A DNA stretch of 53,108 nucleotides from Lachnospiraceae bacterium (lineage in GTDB: Bacteria; Bacillota; Clostridia; Lachnospirales; Lachnospiraceae), in NCBI GenBank assembly GCA_021199475.1, contig JAJQHZ010000117.1:1-53108 (forward strand). Reading direction: 5' to 3'. Positions 16,534-24,421 of this stretch are shown piece after piece. Below the pieces are notes generated by a model. The model did not search any database. It was not told where the DNA came from and saw nothing but the letters and a program-made list of their open reading frames with translations. How positions within the stretch are numbered: position 1 is the first letter of the stretch; every line of letters begins with the position of its first letter. Both the position numbers and the translations under genes were made by a program.

Positions 16534-17724
16534 TTATTGCCTGTTTCCTTCTTCCAGTATCCCCAGCCGTTTGGCTTCTGTAAGCAGCTCTTCATTCCCC
16601 GCATTCATCGTTCCAAACTCCGGCACGCAGCTGATCACGCGGCGGCAGCCGCGCAAGAGCGCAAGCGCTTCCTGTACCGCTCCCTCGCTGACCGGCTCAA
16701 AGGCGCGCTCTGTGACGGTAACGGAGGCAAGGCTTTTGGCCACCTCATAGTCGATGTCATTTTCATGCAGGACGCCGGTGGCGAAGGGGATTCCTTCGCG
16801 CTGCAGCCGGCGATAGACCGGAATCGCGCTCCCGCCTCCGCCAATGACAAAGACCTCCGGTCTGCCTTTGACGCCATCCAGCTCGATACAGCCGAAGAGC
16901 GGATCGTAGCTGCCGGTCGTGATGCCGTAGAGCCCGCGAATGTATTCGGGGGTAAAGACCTCCTCCGGCGTTCCGGCGCGGTCGATGAATTCGCCGTGGA
17001 CACAGATCTCCTGATCCGAGACCTTCTGCGCGAGATCCAGTTCATGCAGGGACATGATGACCGCGACCTGATTCTGTGCTACAAGCTGTTTTAGAATGGA
17101 AAGAAGCTCCAGCTTGTGGCGGATGTCGAGGTAGGAGGTCGGCTCATCGAGAATGATAATCTCCGGCTCCTGGCAGATCGCCCGCGCGAGCATAATCCGC
17201 TGGCGCTGCCCGTCGCTGATTGCCTTAAAATCGCGGTCGCAAAGATCGAGCGCGTGGACGAGCGCCATCGCCTCATGCACCTTCACGCGGTCCTCCTCCG
17301 TCAGAATTCCGAGCGCGCCCGTATAAGGATAACGGCCGGTAGCCACGACGTCCTCGCAGGTCATCAGCTCGGACTGCATCCGCTCAGTGAGAACGACCGC
17401 CATTTTCTGAGACAGCTCTTTTCCGGACAGCTTTTGCAGCGTCTCATTTTCTAGGTACACCGTTCCGCAGATGGTCTTAAGCTGACGCGTGATGCTCTTG
17501 AGAATCGTTGATTTTCCGCCGCCGTTCGGACCGATCAGCGTCAGGATTTCTCCACGGTGCACGTGCATTTCAATTTCCTTAATTAAGGGCTTTCCGTCAT
17601 AACCAACTGTGAGCTGTTCCGTATGAAAATAATAGTGTGTGCGGTCCAAATCTCTTTCCGGGCACTGCTCCGGCTGATTTTTCATTATGTTCTCCTGTGT
17701 CATATTCCCCCGCATTATTTTCAT
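16534..17724 (-). CDS. FecE-type ABC ATPase with a fused C-terminal domain
   Basis: 396 residues at most; ATG 17715 (MRGNMTQ) has better spacing to AGAAAGGA. Residues ~35-270 are an iron-siderophore/cobalamin-type ATPase: Walker A GPNGGGKST, ISDGQRQRIMLARAI signature, IIILDEPTSYLD, SLHELDLA. Residues ~275-396 are an added Rossmann-like domain (EVFVIGGGGSAIPVYRRLQREGIPFATG, ESVTVTERAFEPVS-like) found in a subset of clostridial members; its role is unknown. It follows the FecCD permease by 58 bp. No binding-protein gene lies nearby. Confidence 0.87.
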   Translation of the reverse strand: MKIMRGNMTQENIMKNQPEQCPERDLDRTHYYFHTEQLTVGYDGKPLIKEIEMHVHRGEILTLIGPNGGGKSTILKSITRQLKTICGTVYLENETLQKLSGKELSQKMAVVLTERMQSELMTCEDVVATGRYPYTGALGILTEEDRVKVHEAMALVHALDLCDRDFKAISDGQRQRIMLARAICQEPEIIILDEPTSYLDIRHKLELLSILKQLVAQNQVAVIMSLHELDLAQKVSDQEICVHGEFIDRAGTPEEVFTPEYIRGLYGITTGSYDPLFGCIELDGVKGRPEVFVIGGGGSAIPVYRRLQREGIPFATGVLHENDIDYEVAKSLASVTVTERAFEPVSEGAVQEALALLRGCRRVISCVPEFGTMNAGNEELLTEAKRLGILEEGNRQ

Positions 17725-17782
17725 TCCTTTCTGCCCCTCTCACCTGGCGCTGGCATCTTACGGTAAATTTGTTTTCTCCATA

Positions 17783-18829
17783 TTATTCTGATTTTCGTCT
17801 CACCATAATATAGATAACCACCGGTGCCCCAAACACTGCGGTGACAGAGCTGATGGAGAGCTCCGTCGGGGAAAAAACCGTCCGGGCGATCAGGTCGCAG
17901 AACATACAAAACACCGCACCACCTAAAAAGCAGGCCGGAATCACCAGAATCGGTTTCGCCGTGTTCAGCAGACTTTTTACCAGATGCGGCACCGCAATCC
18001 CGACAAATGAGATCGGCCCCGCGAACGCGGTCACGCAGGCGGAAAGGATGCTCGAAAGCAAAATCAGCGCCACCCGAAACAGACGGATATTGACGCCGAG
18101 GTTCTGTGCGTAGACCTCGCCGAGCTGATAAGCCGCGATCGGCTTTGACAGAAAAAAGGTAATCAAAACAGTCACGCCGACCACAACCGCCATCACCGCC
18201 ACATTGCTCCAGGTCATTCCGGAAAAGCTGCCGAGCGACCAGTTATGCAAATTGACGATATTCGAATCATCGGCGAAGGTCACCACAAAATCGGTGATCG
18301 CGTTACAGATATAGCCAATCATCACGCCGCAGATGACCAGCATGGACATCCGCTTGACCTTGTGCGACACAAGCAGAACGAACCCCATCGAAATCATCGA
18401 GCCGATGAACGCGGCAATGATCATCATCCCGGATGTCATAGTTTTGGAAACAGAGAGGAAATAAACCATCGTCAGAGCTACAACCAGCTTGGAGCCGGAC
18501 GAAATGCCCAGCACAAACGGACCCGCGATCGGATTTCCAAAGAAGGTCTGCAGCAGAAATCCCGAGACAGAAAGCGCGCCGCCCAGGATGATAACGGAGA
18601 GAATGCGGGGCAGCCGAATCTGCCAGATGATATTGTAGGCAGTCTCATCGCCCGTCCCCCGAAACAAAATTCCGATGATTTCCGAAACGGACAACTCTAC
18701 GCTGCCCGAATTCACATTCCAGATGAAAAGAACTCCTGTCAGAAACAGCAGCACTGCAAAGGAAACAATGCAGCGAAAACGACGGCGAAGCATCGCATCG
18801 CTCTTTGATTCTGTCTGTTCCAGCATCAT
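17783..18829 (-). CDS. FecCD-family ABC permease
   Basis: About 348 residues, start chosen at ATG 18829 or 18826 behind AGGAGGG. About nine to ten membrane spans and family motifs: LRLPRILSVIILGGALSVSG-like segment (IRLPRILSVIILGGALSVSG), NPIAGPFVLGISSG, GPISFVGIAVPHLVKSL. Such permeases import ferric siderophores, haem or corrinoids with a FecE ATPase and a binding protein. The absence of the binding protein in this operon means it must be encoded elsewhere. A three-unit 42-bp repeat lies just upstream. Confidence 0.9.
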   Translation of the reverse strand: MMLEQTESKSDAMLRRRFRCIVSFAVLLFLTGVLFIWNVNSGSVELSVSEIIGILFRGTGDETAYNIIWQIRLPRILSVIILGGALSVSGFLLQTFFGNPIAGPFVLGISSGSKLVVALTMVYFLSVSKTMTSGMMIIAAFIGSMISMGFVLLVSHKVKRMSMLVICGVMIGYICNAITDFVVTFADDSNIVNLHNWSLGSFSGMTWSNVAVMAVVVGVTVLITFFLSKPIAAYQLGEVYAQNLGVNIRLFRVALILLSSILSACVTAFAGPISFVGIAVPHLVKSLLNTAKPILVIPACFLGGAVFCMFCDLIARTVFSPTELSISSVTAVFGAPVVIYIMVRRKSE

Positions 18830-18907
18830 CCATCCCTCCTTTTTCGTCATCAAAATCAATTTACTCATGGTATGTATCGAAATCACAGGGCTCAAACCGC
18901 ACCAGTC

Positions 18908-19033
18908 ATCCGGGCCATATGCATGATACTACGTTCGGGAGCATCGGTTATCCGGGCCATATGCATGATACTATGTTCGGGAGCATCTGTCATCCGGGCC
19001 ATATGCATTATACTATGGTTGGGAAGATTTGTC
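18908..19033. repeat. 42-bp tandem repeats upstream of the FecCD operon
   Basis: Three units start at 18908, 18950 and 18992, each ATCCGGGCCATATGCATGAT followed by ACTAYGTTCGGGAGCATC. The array lies 80-200 bp upstream of the permease start. The internal CATATG and ATGCAT are self-complementary. Function unknown; iterated regulator sites or a slippage tract are both possible. Confidence 0.88.
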
Positions 19034-19154
19034 ATCCAAATTCAGGAAAACCAGCTCTGCGGATTGAGCGCCTTTGGAACAGCTGGCCGCAGAATATCCC
19101 TGATCCGATGGCATGCCGCGCGGCCGTATATTTTTACAAAAAAATTAATAATTA

Positions 19155-19183
19155 TTGACAGAATAAATGCGCGGTGCTAGAAT
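19155..19183 (+). promoter_or_regulatory. Promoter of the amino-acid importer
   Basis: TTGACA at 19155-19160, exactly 17 bases, TAGAAT at 19178-19183. Predicted start near 19190, about 70 bases before the glnH-like ATG. Confidence 0.8.
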
Positions 19184-19198
19184 AGACAAAGTGACAAG

Positions 19199-19229
19199 GG
19201 CGTCAGCTTTCGTTAGCTGCGCCTTTTTT
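19199..19229 (+). terminator. Terminator hairpin in the leader of the amino-acid importer
   Basis: GGCG(T)CAGCT, loop TTCGTT, AGCTGCGCC, then TTTTTT. It begins only ~10 bases after the predicted transcription start and precedes the glnH-like gene, so it could act as an attenuator. Confidence 0.65.
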
Positions 19230-19260
19230 CATTATAATCAAAGAAAAGGAGTGTTCTAAC

Positions 19261-20103
19261 ATGAAGAAACAAGTAGCTTGTCTGCTCGCGGCGGCAATGG
19301 TCGCAGGCTGCATGACCGTTCCGGTGGCAGCAGAAGAAGAATCCAAAGTATGGGTGATTGCGACGGATACCGTGTTCAAGCCGTTCGAGTACACGAACGA
19401 TGACGGTGAGTTTGTTGGTATTGACGTAGACATTCTCGCAGCGATTGCAGAAGATCAGGGCTTTGAATATGAGCTGAATTCCCTCGGCTGGGATTCCGCG
19501 ATTGCGGCCTGCCAGGCTGGCCAGGCAGACGGCATGATCGCAGGCGCTTCCATCACGGATGAGCGCAAGGAGTCCGGCTGGACCTTCTCCGATGGATATT
19601 ACAATGCAACACAGTCTATGACGGTTGCGGCTGATTCCGAGATCGCAGGCTTTGAGGATCTTTCCGGCCAGACGGTTGGCGTAAAGACCGGTACACAGGG
19701 TGCTTCCTATGCAGAGAGCCTGCAGGAGGAGTACGGATTTGAGATTACTTATTATGAGGATTCACCGACGATGTATCAGGCCGTTCTCGGCGGACAGGTA
19801 GTAGCCTGCTTCGAGGATACGCCGATTATGGCTGCTTCCATTCAGGACGGCGATCTTGCTCTGACCATCCTGTATGATACCGAGAACGAAGGTTCGCCGT
19901 ATGGCTTTGCGATCTTCTCTGAGGACAGCCAGGAGCTGCTCGACATGTTCAATGCTGGTCTTGCTGACATCGTAGCGGACGGCACCTATGCAGAAATCAT
20001 CGCGAACTACCTTGGCGAGGACGCGGCAGCTACGGCAGAAGCCGCTATGCTTGGCGACGCAGAGGCTGAGACCGAAGCCGGGACAGAGGCCGTTACGGAG
20101 TAA
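19261..20103 (+). CDS. Polar amino-acid ABC transporter substrate-binding protein
   Basis: 280 residues. Signal peptide MKKQVACLLAAAMVAGC with a possible lipobox VAGC; a plain signal-peptidase I site at VAA-EEE is the alternative. The mature protein has VIATDTVFKPFEYTNDDGEF, DVDILAAIAEDQGF, MIAGASITDERKE, GQTVGVKTGTQGASYAE and the closing GTYAEIIANYLG, all typical of the His/Gln/Lys-Arg-Orn binders of family 3. The tail is rich in Glu/Ala/Thr. AAGGAG precedes the start. It is the first gene of a three-gene importer operon; the exact amino acid is not readable. Confidence 0.9.
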   Translation: MKKQVACLLAAAMVAGCMTVPVAAEEESKVWVIATDTVFKPFEYTNDDGEFVGIDVDILAAIAEDQGFEYELNSLGWDSAIAACQAGQADGMIAGASITDERKESGWTFSDGYYNATQSMTVAADSEIAGFEDLSGQTVGVKTGTQGASYAESLQEEYGFEITYYEDSPTMYQAVLGGQVVACFEDTPIMAASIQDGDLALTILYDTENEGSPYGFAIFSEDSQELLDMFNAGLADIVADGTYAEIIANYLGEDAAATAEAAMLGDAEAETEAGTEAVTE

Positions 20104-20238
20104 TTTTCCGGTGCATTTGCAGCAGCTGTCGTAGAGTGTTTTTCGCAGGACAGCCAGCTTATCCATTACGCGGAGATTCGGAGAATTTCCTGATACAAAA
20201 GGAAAGGTTACTGTAAAGCTCAATCGCAGTTGCCAGAA

Positions 20239-20281
20239 AAAGCTGCCGTCGGATCCGTCAGGGATTTTGCGGCAGCTTTCT
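20239..20281 (+). terminator. Hairpin between binding-protein and permease genes
   Basis: AAAGCTGCCG at 20239-20248 pairs with CGGCAGCTTT at 20270-20279; the following tract is only CTTAAA. A leaky terminator or mRNA-stabilising hairpin here would explain excess binding protein over permease, as in many importers. Confidence 0.55.
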
Positions 20282-20345
20282 TAAATCAGACAGGCAACCA
20301 ATGCGTTTGGGTTGGCTGCCGGTACAATCCAAAGGGAGTTTTTTT

Positions 20346-21023
20346 ATGGTAAAAATTATTACAAACTACGGGCCGCTTCTGCTGGCTGCGATGCAGCAGA
20401 CTGTGCTGCTCGCGCTGTGCGGTCTGTTTTTCGCCTGCATTCTGGGCATCTTTTTCGGTATCCTCGGCGTCACAAAAAACAAGGTCTGCCGCGCCGTCAA
20501 CCGGGTCTTTGTGGATGTCATCCGCGGCGTACCAATGATCGTCCTCGCCTATTTCATCTATTTCGGCGTGCCGGCGTTCATAAACGGCATCGTTTCCTCC
20601 AGCTCCAAATTTACGCTGAGCGCCCTGCAGGCCGGCACAATCTGCCTGGCACTGAACTGCGGCGCCTATATGTCTGAGATCATCCGGGCCGGGATCCAGT
20701 CTGTGGACAAGGGACAGATGGAGGCAGCAAGAAGCCTGGGGCTTCCCTGGTGGCGCGCGATGTACCGGGTCGTAATGCCGCAGGCCATCCGCACAATGAT
20801 TCCAAGTATCATCAACCAGTTCATCATCACGCTGAAGGATACCTCCATCCTGTCAATCATCGGTTTCCCGGAGCTGGTCAATACCGCCAAAAACGTGGTG
20901 GCAAATACCTTTATGTCCTTTCAGGTCTGGGCGATTGTCGCCGTCATGTACCTGATTGTCATTGAGATTCTGACCGTTATTTCAAGAATACTGGAGAGGA
21001 GGCTGAACCGTGGCAGAGAATAG
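20346..21023 (+). CDS. Polar amino-acid ABC transporter permease
   Basis: 225 residues from ATG 20346 (AAAGGGAG upstream); the frame is open above without a site. Family pattern: [80 protein letters not shown] (EAA loop) and [20 protein letters not shown]. About five membrane spans. Its end overlaps the ATPase start by 14 bp, so the two are translationally coupled. Confidence 0.92.
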   Translation: MVKIITNYGPLLLAAMQQTVLLALCGLFFACILGIFFGILGVTKNKVCRAVNRVFVDVIRGVPMIVLAYFIYFGVPAFINGIVSSSSKFTLSALQAGTICLALNCGAYMSEIIRAGIQSVDKGQMEAARSLGLPWWRAMYRVVMPQAIRTMIPSIINQFIITLKDTSILSIIGFPELVNTAKNVVANTFMSFQVWAIVAVMYLIVIEILTVISRILERRLNRGRE

Positions 21024-21753
21024 AACTGTCAAAATTCATGTATCTCATCTGAAGAAAAATTTCAAAAAGCTGGAGGTTTTAAAGGATATCTCCACGGACA
21101 TCTACGAAGGTGAAGTCGTCGTGGTCATCGGCCCCTCCGGCAGCGGCAAGTCTACCTTCCTGCGCTGCATCAACAATCTTGAAGAAATCACCGGCGGAGA
21201 AATCACGGTCGACGGCATGAGCCTGACCGATAAGAAAACCGATATCAACAAGCTGCGTGAAAACATCGGCATGGTGTTCCAGCATTTCAATCTGTTTCCG
21301 CACATGGACGTCATGCGGAACCTGACGCTGGCTCCCGTGGACTTAAAAAAGGCGAGCAAGGAAGAAGCCGCTGAACGGGCGCGCAAAATGCTCGTCAAGG
21401 TCGGCATGGAGGACAAGGCGGATGCTTATCCGAACCAGCTCTCCGGCGGTCAGAAGCAGCGTGTCGCCATCGCCCGTGCCCTGTGCATGGAGCCGGATAT
21501 CATGCTCTTCGACGAGCCGACCAGCGCACTTGACCCCGAAATGGTCGGCGAGGTGCTGCAGGTCATGAAGCAGCTCGCAGCGGACGGCATGACCATGGTC
21601 ATCGTCACGCACGAGATGGGATTTGCCCGCGAGGTCGCAGACCGCGTCCTCTTTATGGACGGCGGCTACATCGTCGAGGAAGGCACTCCGCAGGAGGTGC
21701 TGCTGAACCCGAAAGAGCCGCGCACCATCGACTTCCTGAACAAAGTGCTGTAA
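21010..21753 (+). CDS. glnQ: Polar amino-acid ABC transporter ATPase (GlnQ-like)
   Basis: 247 residues starting at GTG 21010. Walker [11 protein letters not shown]-loop [11 protein letters not shown], signature [15 protein letters not shown], Walker [15 protein letters not shown], switch [13 protein letters not shown]. Standard length and C-terminus. It converges with hicB, 5 bp between stops. Confidence 0.93.
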   Translation: MAENRTVKIHVSHLKKNFKKLEVLKDISTDIYEGEVVVVIGPSGSGKSTFLRCINNLEEITGGEITVDGMSLTDKKTDINKLRENIGMVFQHFNLFPHMDVMRNLTLAPVDLKKASKEEAAERARKMLVKVGMEDKADAYPNQLSGGQKQRVAIARALCMEPDIMLFDEPTSALDPEMVGEVLQVMKQLAADGMTMVIVTHEMGFAREVADRVLFMDGGYIVEEGTPQEVLLNPKEPRTIDFLNKVL

Positions 21754-21758
21754 AAATC

Positions 21759-22154
21759 TCATCCAATTCTCAATTCCGCTTTCAGGGCATCCTGCAAAAC
21801 GCCGGAAAAATTAATACCCTTGCGCTCTGCCAGATCATTCAGCCAGCCTGGTATCGTGAGGGTTTTCTTTACAGCCTTACTGTCATAGAATCTCCGATAC
21901 CAGTCCGTATCGCAGGCCACCAGTGAAACAAATTCGTTCGTCCCATGTGTCACATCATTTACTCTGGCAGGCGCTGGAATCTGTTTTTCTTCCTTTTCCA
22001 GCCAGTACAGCGTAAGACATAATACATCCTCTGCCATCGCAATTCCATCATTGATCGTTTCCGCGCTGGTATAGCAGCTTTCAAGATCCGGAAAGCGGAT
22101 ACTGTACCCGTTTTCTTCCTCTGTAAAAATTGCCGGATATGCATATTTCGCCAT
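21759..22154 (-). CDS. hicB: HicB-type antitoxin
   Basis: About 131 residues from ATG 22154 (GGAGGTTTTTAAG upstream). The N-terminal HicB fold is clear (YAYPAIFTEEENGYSIRFPD, followed by a GIAMAEDVLCLTLYWLEKE helix), and the C-terminal part (KKTLTIPGWLNDLAERKGIN, FSGVLQDALKAELRI) is a ribbon-helix-helix DNA-binding segment. It neutralises the HicA RNase and represses the operon. The toxin gene is 36 bp upstream. Confidence 0.9.
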   Translation of the reverse strand: MAKYAYPAIFTEEENGYSIRFPDLESCYTSAETINDGIAMAEDVLCLTLYWLEKEEKQIPAPARVNDVTHGTNEFVSLVACDTDWYRRFYDSKAVKKTLTIPGWLNDLAERKGINFSGVLQDALKAELRIG

Positions 22155-22189
22155 CTTAAAAACCTCCTTCATTTATTACGATCACTGTT

Positions 22190-22378
22190 TTACAGGCCCG
22201 CATCCTGTATAATTGACTTCAACGTTCCAGCAGGCACTTCTTCCGTTCTATGCCGACTGACCGGAAACGATTTTTCAGTCATCGGACTGTACCAGATACG
22301 ATGATTTGCACCCTCCCGCAGAATTTTGCATCCTGCCTTTTTTAGTTTTTTCTCTAACTCACTATATCTCATACCCAT
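22190..22378 (-). CDS. hicA: HicA-type mRNA interferase toxin
   Basis: 62 residues. The dsRNA-binding-like HicA fold with the conserved catalytic His is visible: SELEKKLKKAGCKILREGAN, NHRIWYSP, PVSRHRTEEVPAGTLKSI. It cleaves mRNA when the antitoxin is lost. First gene of the hicAB operon; start at 22378 or ATG 22372. Confidence 0.9.
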   Translation of the reverse strand: MGMRYSELEKKLKKAGCKILREGANHRIWYSPMTEKSFPVSRHRTEEVPAGTLKSIIQDAGL

Positions 22379-22398
22379 TCCTTCCCCTGTGCATTCTT

Positions 22399-22427
22399 AT
22401 TTTACACGTATTTTATACGTGTGTCAA
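22399..22427 (-). promoter_or_regulatory. hicAB promoter with operator in its spacer
   Basis: Minus strand TTGACA (22427-22422), 17-base spacer, TAAAAT (22404-22399). The spacer is filled by the inverted repeat ACACGTAT-TTT-ATACGTGT (22404-22422), a good candidate site for HicB autoregulation. Confidence 0.75.
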
Positions 22428-22517
22428 TATATTTCCCCTTTTCTCATCTCTTTTCATTCAGGGGCTTCACCGTACTCCATACACTGCCTATCCCCATGTT
22501 ATTCGCGCTATCTATTC

Positions 22518-23909
22518 TCATGTTCTTCGCGCTGCCTTTCCCCACATTTTTGCCTCGCTTTTGGCCATATCATCTGCCTCCGGATTCCCCGGATATGACA
22601 CCTGCGTCAGCTTCGCGCGCACATTCTCATTCAGCTTTCTCATAAGAGTCCCTGTATCTTCCGCCTCTTTCTCCGAAAATCCCTTCAGGCAGGCGCTCCG
22701 GCACTCCTCTGCCGCATGGTTGATCTCATCCAGATATTCGTTCGCCTTTTCGAGAACCTCAATCGTCAGTGCTCCCTCCTCATCGGTCTCAACATTCACC
22801 AGCTTTTCGCGTTTCAGCCTTGCAAGCGCCCGCGTCGCTTTCTGCACATTGATGCCGGTCAGCTCCGCAATCTCTTTGCGGCTCTCAAATTGGCAGATAT
22901 TCTCAAACAGCAGAAGAAGAAGCGCCTCGTCCAGCGTAATTTTTTTCAGCATCGCACCCAGGCCAAGATGATATTCCAGCAGCTTGCGAAAATAATACAT
23001 ATCCGCCAGAATGCCCCGCGTCCCATCAATCGACTGCCCGGCCAGCTTCAGCCGCTCCTCACCAAGCTTTGCGCTGCCCGGAACGACCGTCGGCATGACC
23101 AGCCCGTCCATGGCCGTGCTGATCAGGAACATGCGGACCTTCTGCTTCACCTCGGCATAATCTTCCTCATAGACATCCCGGTAAAAGGCATTGTAATAAT
23201 CAAACACCGAGCTTTTCATTTTCACCGTATTGCTGATGCTCGCGCCCTGCGAGACGAGGCTGTCCTTGCGCTTTTTATAATAATAAACCGGCACCTGAAT
23301 CGCAAAAATCACCTCCGCATACCGGATGTATTCCAGATTAAACAGAAAATCCTCGCACCAGTCGATCTCCTCATCCATGCGGATCTGATGCTCCTCGATA
23401 ATGGACCGGCGAAACAGCTTGTTCCAGAGCACTCCGTAATAATAATCCGCCGGGTTTTCAATCATATAGGAGGCAAACTCCCTGCGGTCCATCACATGAT
23501 CCGCGTCAATATCGCCTTTCTGCGAAAGCCGCTTTCCATTCACCCGGTAAAAATCTCCGATCACCAGATCGCAATTCTTCTCCACGGCAGGGCGCACCAG
23601 CAGCTTTGTCGAGTCCGGCGTCAGCCAGTCATCGCTGTCCGCAAACTGCACATACGTCCCCTGCGCAAGCTCCAGCCCCCGGTTCCGGCTCGCGGAAACG
23701 CCGGCATTCTCCTGATGAATGACACGAATCCGCGCGTCCTTTTTTTCATACTCATCCAGCAGCTGCGCCGTACCGTCGCTGCTCCCGTCGTCAATCAGCA
23801 GAATCTCCAGATTCTGATATTCCTGTTTCAAAATGCTGTCCACACAGCGTCCAATGTAATCCTCTGCATTATAAATTGGAACAATGATACTCACCAATGG
23901 CTGCTCCAT
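22518..23909 (-). CDS. Family 2 glycosyltransferase fused to a MarR-like winged helix
   Basis: 463 residues. Residues 1-~230 are a GT-A glycosyltransferase: PLVSIIVPIYNAEDYIGRCV, EILLIDDGSSDGT, ENAGVSASRNRGLELAQG and the FADSDDW metal motif at ~89-95, then MDEEIDWCEDFLFNLEYI. Residues ~315-430 have no place in a GT2: LDEALLLLLFENICQFESRK, EIAELTGINVQKATRALARL, KREKLVNVETDEEGALTIEV read as a MarR-type helix-turn-helix and wing. The gene is preceded by AGGAGGAGCT. It stands alone between hicAB and a radical SAM operon, so donor, acceptor and any DNA target are unknown. Confidence 0.82.
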   Translation of the reverse strand: MEQPLVSIIVPIYNAEDYIGRCVDSILKQEYQNLEILLIDDGSSDGTAQLLDEYEKKDARIRVIHQENAGVSASRNRGLELAQGTYVQFADSDDWLTPDSTKLLVRPAVEKNCDLVIGDFYRVNGKRLSQKGDIDADHVMDRREFASYMIENPADYYYGVLWNKLFRRSIIEEHQIRMDEEIDWCEDFLFNLEYIRYAEVIFAIQVPVYYYKKRKDSLVSQGASISNTVKMKSSVFDYYNAFYRDVYEEDYAEVKQKVRMFLISTAMDGLVMPTVVPGSAKLGEERLKLAGQSIDGTRGILADMYYFRKLLEYHLGLGAMLKKITLDEALLLLLFENICQFESRKEIAELTGINVQKATRALARLKREKLVNVETDEEGALTIEVLEKANEYLDEINHAAEECRSACLKGFSEKEAEDTGTLMRKLNENVRAKLTQVSYPGNPEADDMAKSEAKMWGKAARRT

Positions 23910-23936
23910 AGCTCCTCCTCATACCTTTCGATTTAA

Positions 23937-24300
23937 GCACGTTTCCCCTTCACCCAGATCGGCACCTGCATTCCTATATGTCGGCGGCGAACGCCTGATA
24001 AAAGTACAAACAACTGACCTTCCACGCCCATGCAGACTTTCTACAGGCAATTGATATACAAATGTTCTGTACAAAGATTACCTGCAAACCTTTTCCATGT
24101 CAATCAACCGTTTCTGAAAAAAATATTAAGTTTTTACGCAGCCCTGTGATCGAGTAGGAGGCGACCTGTCGGCTCCTACTCGTCTGCGCGAGCCGGGTGC
24201 GGCTTTAGCCGCAATACACCTTGCCCGGCTCTGCGCATAAAAACGCCCCGGCAAACGCTATCTGACATCTGCCGGGGTTCCAATAAGCAATATTTTTACA
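23937..24300. other. Structured intergenic region with three strong hairpins
   Basis: No coding frame is convincing. CGAGTAGGAG/CTCCTACTCG (24151-24182), AGCCGGG/CCCGGCT with the inner TGCGGCTTTAGCCGCA (24187-24236) and CCCCGGCA/TGCCGGGG (24246-24277) follow one another. The last is the terminator of the leftward radical SAM operon. The other two could be part of the glycosyltransferase leader or a small RNA; direction is unclear. Confidence 0.45.
24239..24277 (-). terminator. Terminator behind the radical SAM gene
   Basis: Minus strand CCCCGGCA ... TGCCGGGG with CGTTTTTA following the stem. It lies ~145 bp beyond the stop codon at 24422. Confidence 0.7.
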
Positions 24301-24421
24301 AAATAATTTGTATCACATGTCCATACTCGCTAAGCGATTTTATGTTGTGCGGATTTCATTGTATCGCTTTCGCGATGGATTTCACCATTTTCGCGAAGAT
24401 TTTTACACTACCGCAAATTTT

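Noticed and set aside
18872-19180. 102-codon frame with 14-residue repeats upstream of the FecCD operon
   Set aside because: It is a translation of the 42-bp tandem array; no ribosome-binding site.
22716-23936. Long plus-strand frame (406 codons) opposite the glycosyltransferase
   Set aside because: Arg/His/Ile-rich shadow of a well-supported gene; no start signal.
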